Of a stretch of 5,383 nucleotides of DNA, positions 1 through 5,383 are shown in pieces. Both the position numbers and the translations under genes were made by a program. The notes under the pieces were generated by a model that was not told the DNA's origin, searched no databases, and worked only from the letters and a program-made list of their open reading frames with translations. The DNA comes from Desulfobacteraceae bacterium. Its GTDB lineage: Bacteria; Desulfobacterota; Desulfobacteria; Desulfobacterales; Desulfobacteraceae. The stretch's first letter is position 1. Every line of letters begins with the position of its first letter. The stretch spans positions 1 through 5,383 of the forward strand of contig JAFLJU010000393.1 of assembly GCA_022712835.1 (NCBI GenBank), in the 5' to 3' direction.

Positions 1-18
1 GTCCTGATGAAATTTAAA

Positions 19-25
19 GAGGGAG
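19..25 (+). promoter_or_regulatory. Ribosome binding site of the first gene
   Basis: A purine-rich GAGGGAG lies nine bases before the ATG at 35, which is good Shine-Dalgarno spacing and supports that start over the in-frame ATG at 44. The 18 bases before it contain no recognisable gene end or promoter. Confidence 0.6.
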
Positions 26-34
26 TTTAAGTTA

Positions 35-964
35 ATGGATCAAATGCAGACAAAAGCAAGCCAATGGATTGATGAAAAGAAAGACCCCAGAAGTGCCCAT
101 TGGCAGGCTGGCCTTGAAAATATTATGGAACTGTTTTTACCGGTTCTGGAAAAGGGACGGCTAACACCGGTCTGCCCCCTCGAAGAAAAAGATATCTCTA
201 TATTCAAATCTACTTTGGAACGGGTGGATTTAAGCCCCGGTCTTTTGGCCGCCTTTTTACCTCCTTCTGTTGCCAACCTGATTCTTCCGCCGGATTCCGC
301 CGATGAGCTGATCCGCATTGAAAAAAGAAAACCCTCCTATAAAATTCTCATCCTGAGACCCGGCAAAGAAAACCGGATTCTCTGTGCAGAAATTTCGGAA
401 CATGCCCACAGGCCAGGTGTGGACATTTTTCAATCCGGCGCTTTTATAGGTAATTTTAACTATGATACCCAGGAAATTTGTATCATGGAACTGACAAAAA
501 TTGTCCGGGCCCATGCCTGGGAAAAAGACAAATGGAAAGAAAAAGATTATCTGGACTATACCCTGACCTGGTTTGAAAAAACAGAATATACTGGTAAGGC
601 AGATGTCAGCGTGGAAAAAAGTCATTCATTTTTCCACAGCCCCACACTGATCAAGACGAATCGGGTGGACGCCCTGTTTCTCATGTTATACGAAGTGTTA
701 CTCCTTCGTTTCAAAGGGGATCCAGAGGACATTTCCAGGGCATTGTCGGGACCAAATGAAACCCGCCTAGAAGCAAGACTTTCGGTCTGTAAATCCCTTG
801 CCGAAACCTATCTGCAGGACCTGGTGAATCTGGTAAAAAATCTGGCGCTTCTTGATTTTAAAAATTTTACCAATGCGGAAAACCATGGATATACCATTGA
901 ATTTAACAGAACTGTTGAAAAGATTGCCGCGGCCTTGGACAAGATCGCGTTGCCCTTAAAATGA
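35..964 (+). CDS. Uncharacterised 309-residue soluble protein
   Basis: I do not recognise this protein family. The frame is complete, with a good ribosome binding site, codon use like its neighbours, and a TGA stop that overlaps the next gene's ATG, so it is very likely a real gene. No signal peptide or membrane segment is visible, so a cytoplasmic location is likely. The first 60 or so residues are helix-rich and charged. A mixed region (about 95-160) includes a strand-like stretch, KILILRPG, followed by CAEISEHAHRPG. The middle (about 160-205) is rich in Lys, Glu, Trp and Tyr, including the stretch EKDKWKEKDYLDYTLTWF. The C-terminal part (about 215-305) looks mainly helical. Cysteines are few and do not form a metal-binding pattern. 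The translational overlap with the amidohydrolase suggests that the two are made together and may share a pathway, but no reaction can be assigned. Confidence 0.85.
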   Translation: MDQMQTKASQWIDEKKDPRSAHWQAGLENIMELFLPVLEKGRLTPVCPLEEKDISIFKSTLERVDLSPGLLAAFLPPSVANLILPPDSADELIRIEKRKPSYKILILRPGKENRILCAEISEHAHRPGVDIFQSGAFIGNFNYDTQEICIMELTKIVRAHAWEKDKWKEKDYLDYTLTWFEKTEYTGKADVSVEKSHSFFHSPTLIKTNRVDALFLMLYEVLLLRFKGDPEDISRALSGPNETRLEARLSVCKSLAETYLQDLVNLVKNLALLDFKNFTNAENHGYTIEFNRTVEKIAAALDKIALPLK

Positions 965-2187
965 AAAATCGACTTCAACATGATTTTGATCAGGTTTCCC
1001 GGTTTGGTGCGCTGCCAGGTGGCGGTGTCACCCGTATCGCCTTTACAACTGAAGATTTACAGGCCCGAAATTGGTTAAAACTGCAAATGGAAAAGGCCAG
1101 CCTGACCGTTTCCATTGATCCTGTGGGAAATATGCGGGGGCGCCGAGCCGGAAAGTATGATCTTCCTCCTGTGATGATGGGCTCCCACCTGGACACAGTT
1201 CCCCAGGGGGGAAATTATGACGGTGTCATTGGAGTTCTGGCTGCCCTTGAAGTGATTCGCCGCCTCAATGACAAAAATATTATGACCAGACGCCCTGTTG
1301 AAGTGGTCAATTTTTCGGCCGAAGAGTCCAGCCGTTTTGGAGTCGGCACCCTTGGCAGCAAGGCCATGACGGGAAAGATTGATCTAAAAACCGCTAAAAC
1401 CCTGGTGGATAAAGAGGGGATTTCCCTTTATCAGGCCCTTAAAAGTAGCTCCTTTCCGGCGGATGAAATGGATTGTGCCCTTGTCCTACCAGGCCAGATC
1501 CACGGATTTGTGGAAATGCACATCGAGCAGGGGCCGGTTCTGGAATCCCGGAAAAATTCTGTGGGAATTGTCACCGCCATTGCAGCCCCAACCCGCTTCA
1601 AAGTCATTATCAAAGGCCGTTCCGACCATTCAGGCAGCACCCCCATGGGCATGCGCAGGGATGCCCTGGCAGGGGCCAGTGAACTCATCCTCGGGGTAGA
1701 ACGTATCACAGGTCAAGAAACCGGAAAATCCACGGTGGGAACCGTGGGATATTGTATCGTCACCCCGGGAAGCATGAATGTGGTTCCAGGACTGGTGGAA
1801 CTGGGAATCGACATCCGGGATACCCACCCCCGGGACAAGGAAAACGCCGTGTCTGCTGTGAAAACCCTCATGAATCAAATCGCAGAGAAAAGAGGTTTAA
1901 CCATTGTCTGCCATCAATTGTGCAATGACACCCCGGTAACCTTGTCGGAAAAGATAATTCTCACCCTTAAAGCGGCCGCACACAAGACCCATCAAGCTTG
2001 TATTTTATTGCCCAGCGGTGCCGGTCACGATGCCATGAACATGGACCAAATCACACCTGTCGGCATGATCTTCATCCCCTGTCTTGGGGGGATCAGCCAC
2101 AATACCGCTGAATACGCTCAAATGAAGGACATTGAAGCCGGCACCCGACTCCTTCTGGAAACCATCATCCAACTTGCCCAGGAATAA
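961..2187 (+). CDS. M20-family Zn-dependent amidohydrolase (N-carbamoyl-L-amino-acid hydrolase / allantoate amidohydrolase type)
   Basis: This 408-residue protein has the usual length and full motif set of the hydantoinase/carbamoylase branch of peptidase family M20. Near the N-terminus, MGSHLDTVPQGGNYDG supplies the metal ligands His76 and Asp87. FSAEESSRFG supplies Glu121 (general base) and Glu122 (metal ligand). MHIEQGPVLE supplies His187, HSGSTPMGMRRDA marks the dimerisation/lid domain (His223), and GGISHNTAEY supplies the last metal ligand, His380. Family members hydrolyse the ureido or amide C-N bond of N-carbamoyl amino acids, N-carbamoyl-beta-alanine, allantoate or ureidoglycolate, releasing ammonia and CO2 or an amino acid. 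It should be cytoplasmic, as there is no signal peptide. Which substrate it uses cannot be read from the motifs, and no hydantoinase, dihydropyrimidinase or allantoinase gene is in view. Its ATG overlaps the previous stop (ATGA) and there is no strong ribosome binding site of its own, so translational coupling is likely. All catalytic residues are present. Confidence 0.93.
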   Translation: MKNRLQHDFDQVSRFGALPGGGVTRIAFTTEDLQARNWLKLQMEKASLTVSIDPVGNMRGRRAGKYDLPPVMMGSHLDTVPQGGNYDGVIGVLAALEVIRRLNDKNIMTRRPVEVVNFSAEESSRFGVGTLGSKAMTGKIDLKTAKTLVDKEGISLYQALKSSSFPADEMDCALVLPGQIHGFVEMHIEQGPVLESRKNSVGIVTAIAAPTRFKVIIKGRSDHSGSTPMGMRRDALAGASELILGVERITGQETGKSTVGTVGYCIVTPGSMNVVPGLVELGIDIRDTHPRDKENAVSAVKTLMNQIAEKRGLTIVCHQLCNDTPVTLSEKIILTLKAAAHKTHQACILLPSGAGHDAMNMDQITPVGMIFIPCLGGISHNTAEYAQMKDIEAGTRLLLETIIQLAQE

Positions 2188-2301
2188 TCAGGGTATCACA
2201 ATTTCCAATAGGTCTTCCATTTTTCATTGCTATTATCAACTGGATAAAAACTTACAGGTATTCGATAAGAAAGCTTTTTAATATGTATTTATTAAAGCGG
2301 C
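2188..2301 (+). other. Intergenic gap between the amidohydrolase and the VTT/rhodanese group
   Basis: This 114-base AT-rich gap is the longest non-coding stretch in the window and the natural place for a transcription boundary. I found no GC-rich hairpin followed by a T run. The best promoter-like pair, TTACAG (2252-2257) and TTTAAT (2277-2282), has 19-base spacing and a poor -35 match, so I do not call it. A short palindrome, AAAGCTTT, at about 2270-2277 has no evident role. Whether the downstream genes have their own promoter is open. Confidence 0.4.
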
Positions 2302-3009
2302 ATGAAAAGGGAACCCTTGAAAAAGAAGATAACAATTTTGTTTGGCCTCCTGTGTTTTATTCTCATCTGTGCCTTTGTAAAACCCATAAGGGATACCATT
2401 GAGCAATTATTTTTCCTCTTTGGTATGTATGATGTTGAAACCATAAAGGGATATATCCTTTCCTTTGGAATTTGGGCGCCCATTGTTTCTTTCCTATTAA
2501 TGCTTTTTCAATCGATTATTGCACCCTTGCCTGCATTTTTAATTACCTTTTCCAATGCAGCATTGTTTGGATGGGTAAAAGGGGCCATCCTCTCATGGTC
2601 AAGCGCCATGGCCGGGGCGGCGCTTTGTTTCTTTATCGCCAATTGGTTTGGCAGACAATTGGTTGAAAAACTAACTTCCAGGCTGGCCCTTGAGGGTATT
2701 GACGCGTTTTTTGAAAAATATGGTCAGTATACCATCCTCATTGCAAGACTTCTTCCCTTTGTATCATTTGATATTGTCAGTTATGCCGCTGGCCTGACCT
2801 CCATGAGTTTCTGGTCTTTTTTCTGGGCAACCGGCCTCGGACAGCTTCCGGCAACCATCATTTATTCATATGCCGGAGAAATGCTTGTGGGAGGTTCCCA
2901 AAAGTTTGTTTTGGGACTGTTGATCCTTTTTGCCTTGAGCATTCTTACCCTTTTGCTCAAAAAAATAATAACCCGGAAAAAGTCTGAAAAGATTCAGGCC
3001 CAAATTTAA
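2302..3009 (+). CDS. TVP38/TMEM64-family (VTT domain) integral membrane protein
   Basis: This 235-residue inner-membrane protein has the VTT (SNARE-associated/DedA-like) fold. There is one N-terminal membrane segment (about 10-27). The core follows: a hydrophobic segment at about 57-74, the re-entrant signature APLPAFLITFSNAALFG (74-90), a helix at about 95-113 ending in the conserved Gly-Arg (117-118), and the second signature RLLPF (149-153) with Asp157 and AAGLTSMSFWSFF. GQLPATIIYSYAGE (180-193) and a last helix (about 203-219) lead into a Lys/Arg-rich cytoplasmic tail. Some VTT-fold proteins act as lipid scramblases or are proposed transporters; bacterial TVP38-type members remain mostly uncharacterised, and no substrate can be assigned here. 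ATG 2302 has only a weak ribosome binding site. An in-frame TTG at 2317, preceded by AAAAGGGAA, is a possible alternative start that would shorten the protein by five residues. The rhodanese gene starts 21 bases after its stop, which suggests one operon. Confidence 0.9.
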   Translation: MKREPLKKKITILFGLLCFILICAFVKPIRDTIEQLFFLFGMYDVETIKGYILSFGIWAPIVSFLLMLFQSIIAPLPAFLITFSNAALFGWVKGAILSWSSAMAGAALCFFIANWFGRQLVEKLTSRLALEGIDAFFEKYGQYTILIARLLPFVSFDIVSYAAGLTSMSFWSFFWATGLGQLPATIIYSYAGEMLVGGSQKFVLGLLILFALSILTLLLKKIITRKKSEKIQAQI

Positions 3010-3018
3010 ACAAAAACC

Positions 3019-3027
3019 TAAGGAGGA
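3019..3027 (+). promoter_or_regulatory. Strong Shine-Dalgarno that fixes a TTG start
   Basis: TAAGGAGGA is close to a perfect anti-16S match and ends three bases before the TTG at 3031. No ATG lies in frame nearby; the next in-frame alternatives are GTG at 3049 and 3052, which would cut into the N-terminal membrane segment. This site therefore supports TTG 3031 as the start of the rhodanese. Confidence 0.8.
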
Positions 3028-3030
3028 AAC

Positions 3031-3993
3031 TTGCAAAAGAAAAGTTATGTGGTGATTGCAGTCGTTTTAATCGCTGTGGCCCTTGCCCTTGTGGCAAAAA
3101 ACAAACCAAAAGACCCTGGGGTAAACGGGGGAAAATCTTTAAAAGTGGATGTGAGTGAATTTGCAGATCACATCTTTATCACGCCTTCGCAACTGCACGA
3201 AAAACTGGATAGCCGTGAGCTTGTCATTTTAGATGCAAGTCACCCCAAAGGATATGCAAAGGGGCATATTCCCGGCGCCATAAGCATCGGGTTTAAAGGG
3301 CTATGCGACGGCAGCGGCAAACCCGGAGATAAAGAATGGGGAACCGTCCTGCCAAAGGAGAAACTCACCCAAAAACTTGAATCCTTAGGGATTGATAATA
3401 CCAAACTTGTGGTGGCGTATTCTGACATTTTTAAAGGCCCGGGAGCCGGGGGCAGAGCTGTCTGGCAAATGAAGATGGCGGGATTTAAGAATGTAAGGCT
3501 TTTATACGGGGGGCTGGAACTCTGGAAAAAAAGCGGGTATGCCATTTCCACAACCCAGGCTGTTCCCGTACCGGCCACCGGCCTTACGCTAAAGGATTAT
3601 GATGAATCTTTCAGGGCAAATCAACGCGATATCCATGGCCACCTGGATACCCTGAAGATTGTTGATGTGAGAAGCCTTAAGGAGTACACAGGCGCTGACA
3701 CATCAAGGGGGGAAGCTAGAGGAGGTCATATCCAGGGATCGCAATGGCTGGAATGGAAAACCCTTCTCAATGAAGACGCCAGTGTGAAATCTGTCCAGGA
3801 GATTAAAGCACTGATGGCAGGGGTGGGTATTTTGCCCACAGATGACTTTATACTCTACTGAACCATGGGAATAAGATCTGGATTTATGTCCATGATACTC
3901 AAAGCCGTTGGCTTTGAACACGTAAGAAACTATGAAGCATCCATATATGAATGGTCTGCGAATGCTAAAATGCCAATGGAAACAGGAGAATAG
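3031..3993 (+). CDS. Two-domain rhodanese sulfurtransferase, predicted selenoprotein (Sec277 encoded by TGA 3859-3861)
   Basis: Predicted 320-residue sulfurtransferase of the tandem-rhodanese (thiosulfate/mercaptopyruvate sulfurtransferase) type. Residues 1-4 are basic and 6-22 are hydrophobic: a signal anchor or signal peptide, placing the enzyme on the periplasmic side. Rhodanese domain 1 (about 48-174) has LDASHPKGYAKGHIPGA and LLYGGLELWKKSGY but no Cys in its loop (YSDIFKGPGAGGRA, 130-143), as is usual for the structural N-terminal domain. Domain 2 (about 186-315) has IVDVRS (210-215) and RGGHIQGS (230-237). It reaches FILY (273-276) and meets TGA exactly where the catalytic Cys belongs. 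In-frame continuation gives U-TMGIRSG, matching the Cys-x4-Arg active loop, then LKAVGFEHVRNYEAS and IYEW, the normal rhodanese C-terminus, and TAG at 3991. A SECIS-like hairpin follows the TGA. Family members move sulfane sulfur from thiosulfate, mercaptopyruvate or polysulfide to a thiol or cyanide; the substrate here is unknown. The alternative is a nonsense-mutated pseudogene, which the exact position and intact downstream frame make less likely. Confidence 0.88.
3859..3894 (+). promoter_or_regulatory. UGA selenocysteine codon with putative bacterial SECIS stem-loop
   Basis: By hand folding, 3864-3869 pairs with 3889-3894 (six pairs, including one G-U). There is one A-G mismatch (3870/3888), then 3871-3875 pairs with 3883-3887 (five pairs, the last G-U). 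This leaves a seven-base loop, AUCUGGA (3876-3882). If the terminal G-U opens, the loop begins with G; it also holds two more G residues at 3880-3881. Bacterial SECIS elements sit inside the coding region right after the UGA and present loop G/U bases to SelB, so position and shape fit. The loop begins about 14 bases after the UGA, slightly closer than in the E. coli formate dehydrogenase element. No energy calculation was possible. Confidence 0.65.
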
Positions 3994-4003
3994 CGGTCAA
4001 ACT

Positions 4004-4008
4004 AAGGA
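4004..4008 (+). promoter_or_regulatory. Ribosome binding site of the Fe-S/VTT fusion gene
   Basis: AAGGA lies 11 bases before ATG 4020 within the 26-base gap after the rhodanese TAG stop. Spacing is a little long but acceptable. The first cysteine motif begins at residue 16, so this start keeps the whole ferredoxin domain. Confidence 0.5.
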
Positions 4009-4019
4009 CCAAAATTGCG

Positions 4020-5383
4020 ATGAAAACCCTAGTGGAAACCCCAATAAAAAATCTGGGCCGAGAATGTGTGGGTTGTAATCTTTGCGTTAGCGACTGCGGA
4101 TTCCTTAAAAAACAGGGGAACCCGGGACAGATTGCCAATGATTTTTTAACCGATACCATGGATAAAGAGATTTGCTTTGAATGCAGCCTGTGTGGTCTGT
4201 GTGCATCCCTTTGTCCTAAAGGGCTTGATCCTTCCAAGGCATTTCTTTCCATGCGGCGGGATGTATTTGCCGCAAAGGGCAAGGTTCGCAGGGAACACCG
4301 GGGTATTTTGGCCTATGAAAAAAAAGGGCTTTCCAAAAGATATTCCCTTTATAAACTACCTAAAGTCTGTTCCACCGTGTTTTTCCCGGGGTGCACCTTT
4401 GCCGGCACAAGATCAGGGAGAACCCAAGAGGTATATTCCTGGTTAAGACAAGAGATTCCTGATATCGGGATGGTTTTGGACTGTTGTACAAAACCGTCCC
4501 ATGACCTTGGCCGGGATGATTTTTTCAGAGCAAATTTTTCAGCATTGGAAAAATTTTTGATCGATCACGGTGTTCAAACCGTCATAACGGTTTGTCCAAA
4601 TTGTCATAAGGTTTTTTCAACATATTCCCAAAAACTTGTCACCCGGTCTGTGTATGAAGTTCTGGCACAACGGGGGGGGATGTCAGGGGATAAAATATCC
4701 GGTTGCGTCACCATCCATGACCCCTGTGTCACACGATTTGAGACCCATATTCATGCAAGTGTGCGAACACTGATCAAGGACAAGGGGCTTGAAATTCAAG
4801 AGATGGAACATTGCCGGGAAAAAACAATCTGTTGCGGTGAGGGCGGTTCTGTTTTTTGCGTTACCCCTGGCCTTGCTTCAAATTGGGGAATCATACGGAA
4901 AAAAGAAGCCGGCAATAACAGAATCATAACCTATTGTGCGGGGTGTTCTGAGTTTTTGGGAAAATCCGTTCAAACAGACCATCTTTTAGATCTTCTCTTT
5001 GAGCCGGAAAAGACCATGGAGTGTTCCATAAAAAATAGCTCTCCCCCCTTTACCTATCTTTCACGGATTCATCTTAAAAGAAAATTACAACAATCAAACA
5101 AAGGGGATATCCGTAAAAAAACCTATTTCCCGGGGCAGGATCCCCCCTCCATAAATATTTACCAGATAATTGTCATGTTGATGATTGCCGCAGGTATTGC
5201 CGGGGCAAGAATGGCAGGAGTTGACGAGATTCTCAACCATGAAAATATTCAAAATTTTGTCCAGGGGTTCGGGCCCATGGCGCCATTGGTTTTTATGATA
5301 ATCGTAAGTCTTGCCCCGGCATTCTTTTTGCCGGGAGCGCCATTTATAATTGCCGGAGGATTGATTTTCGGCCCCCTTTGGGG
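4020..5383 (+). CDS. Ferredoxin-type 4Fe-4S / CCG-domain (HdrD/GlpC-like) protein fused to a C-terminal VTT membrane domain, 3' end cut off by the window
   Basis: The frame stays open for 454 codons to the window edge, so the C-terminus is missing. The N-terminus carries two 4Fe-4S motifs: C16-x2-C19-x2-C22-x3-C26 and C55-x2-C58-x2-C61-x3-C65-P, with an extra Cys52. CCG domain 1 follows: FFPGC (121-125), DCCTKPSHDLG (154-164) and VCPNC (191-195). CCG domain 2 has IHDPC (232-236), CCGEGG (271-276) and YCAGC (305-309). This order is that of HdrD/GlpC/LutA-like subunits, which pass electrons between a membrane carrier or flavoprotein and a thiol/disulfide or organic substrate; CCG domains can hold noncubane 4Fe-4S clusters. 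After a hydrophilic linker (about 328-378), residues 381-400 form a membrane helix. The VTT signature FLPGAPFIIAGGLIFGPLWG (residues 436-455, the last codon incomplete) follows. The fusion puts the Fe-S head in the cytoplasm beside the membrane. Substrate and partner are unknown. A G8 run at 4672-4679 does not disturb the frame. Confidence 0.9.
   Translation, partial: MKTLVETPIKNLGRECVGCNLCVSDCGFLKKQGNPGQIANDFLTDTMDKEICFECSLCGLCASLCPKGLDPSKAFLSMRRDVFAAKGKVRREHRGILAYEKKGLSKRYSLYKLPKVCSTVFFPGCTFAGTRSGRTQEVYSWLRQEIPDIGMVLDCCTKPSHDLGRDDFFRANFSALEKFLIDHGVQTVITVCPNCHKVFSTYSQKLVTRSVYEVLAQRGGMSGDKISGCVTIHDPCVTRFETHIHASVRTLIKDKGLEIQEMEHCREKTICCGEGGSVFCVTPGLASNWGIIRKKEAGNNRIITYCAGCSEFLGKSVQTDHLLDLLFEPEKTMECSIKNSSPPFTYLSRIHLKRKLQQSNKGDIRKKTYFPGQDPPSINIYQIIVMLMIAAGIAGARMAGVDEILNHENIQNFVQGFGPMAPLVFMIIVSLAPAFFLPGAPFIIAGGLIFGPLW

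Noticed and set aside
2270..2277. AAAGCTTT palindrome as an operator
   Set aside because: It is too short and AT-rich, is not repeated elsewhere in the gap, and has no nearby regulator gene.
2252..2282. TTACAG ... TTTAAT as a sigma70 promoter
   Set aside because: The -35 match is poor and the spacing is 19 bases in an AT-rich region where such matches arise by chance.
3859..3861. TGA as a genuine stop, or the gene as a pseudogene
   Set aside because: It falls exactly on the catalytic Cys codon, the same frame continues with rhodanese-like sequence for 43 codons, and a SECIS-like hairpin follows. A pseudogene remains possible but is the weaker reading.
3865..3993. Separate small ORF starting at ATG 3865 after the TGA
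   Set aside because: It has no ribosome binding site, and its sequence is the missing C-terminus of the rhodanese domain, so it belongs to the upstream gene.
3965..4282. Antisense open frame across the rhodanese/Fe-S junction
   Set aside because: It overlaps conserved coding sequence and an operon junction on the other strand, with no recognisable motif. Other antisense frames in the window (for example 257-625, 1431-1709 and 3240-3578) were rejected for the same reason.
4177..4446. 89-codon + strand frame inside the Fe-S gene
   Set aside because: It lies in another frame of a region whose true frame has conserved ferredoxin and CCG motifs. Its translation shows no family features.
4672..4679. 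Run of eight G residues as a phase-variation or frameshift site
   Set aside because: The frame is correct on both sides (CCG domain 1 before, IHDPC of domain 2 after), so there is no sign of a shift. It remains a place where a sequencing error could occur in other assemblies.
1..5383. CRISPR arrays, insertion sequences, tRNA or rRNA genes, attachment sites
   Set aside because: No direct-repeat array, transposase frame, terminal inverted repeats or tRNA/rRNA-like sequence was seen on reading both strands.

Overview
The window looks like part of a chromosome from a strictly anaerobic, Gram-negative, sulfate-reducer-like bacterium. Desulfobacterota/Desulfobacteraceae is my best guess. This is inferred from moderate GC, Hdr-type Fe-S/CCG proteins, VTT membrane proteins and an apparent selenoprotein; no rRNA or marker gene is present to prove it. 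All genes are on the + strand and the window is densely coding.

Layout. (1) 35-964 encodes a 309-residue protein that I do not recognise. It overlaps by ATGA the next gene, 961-2187, an M20-family Zn-dependent amidohydrolase of the N-carbamoyl-L-amino-acid hydrolase/allantoate amidohydrolase type. (2) A 114-base gap (2188-2301) has no convincing terminator or promoter. (3) A second, tightly spaced group follows: a TVP38/TMEM64-type VTT membrane protein (2302-3009); a membrane-anchored or exported two-domain rhodanese (3031-3993); and a large Fe-S protein (4020 to beyond the window end). The last has two 4Fe-4S ferredoxin motifs and two CCG cysteine-rich domains, and runs in frame into a second VTT membrane domain.

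Main point. The rhodanese frame is interrupted at 3859-3861 by a TGA that sits exactly where the catalytic cysteine of the C-terminal rhodanese domain should be. The frame continues for 43 sense codons that complete a normal rhodanese (U-x4-R active loop, then the usual tail) and ends at TAG 3991-3993. A stem-loop directly behind the TGA fits a bacterial SECIS element. I therefore annotate one 320-residue selenoprotein with Sec277, not a 276-residue truncated protein. A conventional gene caller would stop at the TGA and lose the active site.

How the genes may work together (inference). The second group combines a sulfane-sulfur (or selenium) transferase that probably faces the periplasm, two VTT membrane proteins, and a cytoplasmic disulfide/thiol-type Fe-S redox module fused to one of them. 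It could be a membrane-linked redox or sulfur-trafficking module. The substrate is unknown, and the downstream end of the operon is outside the window.
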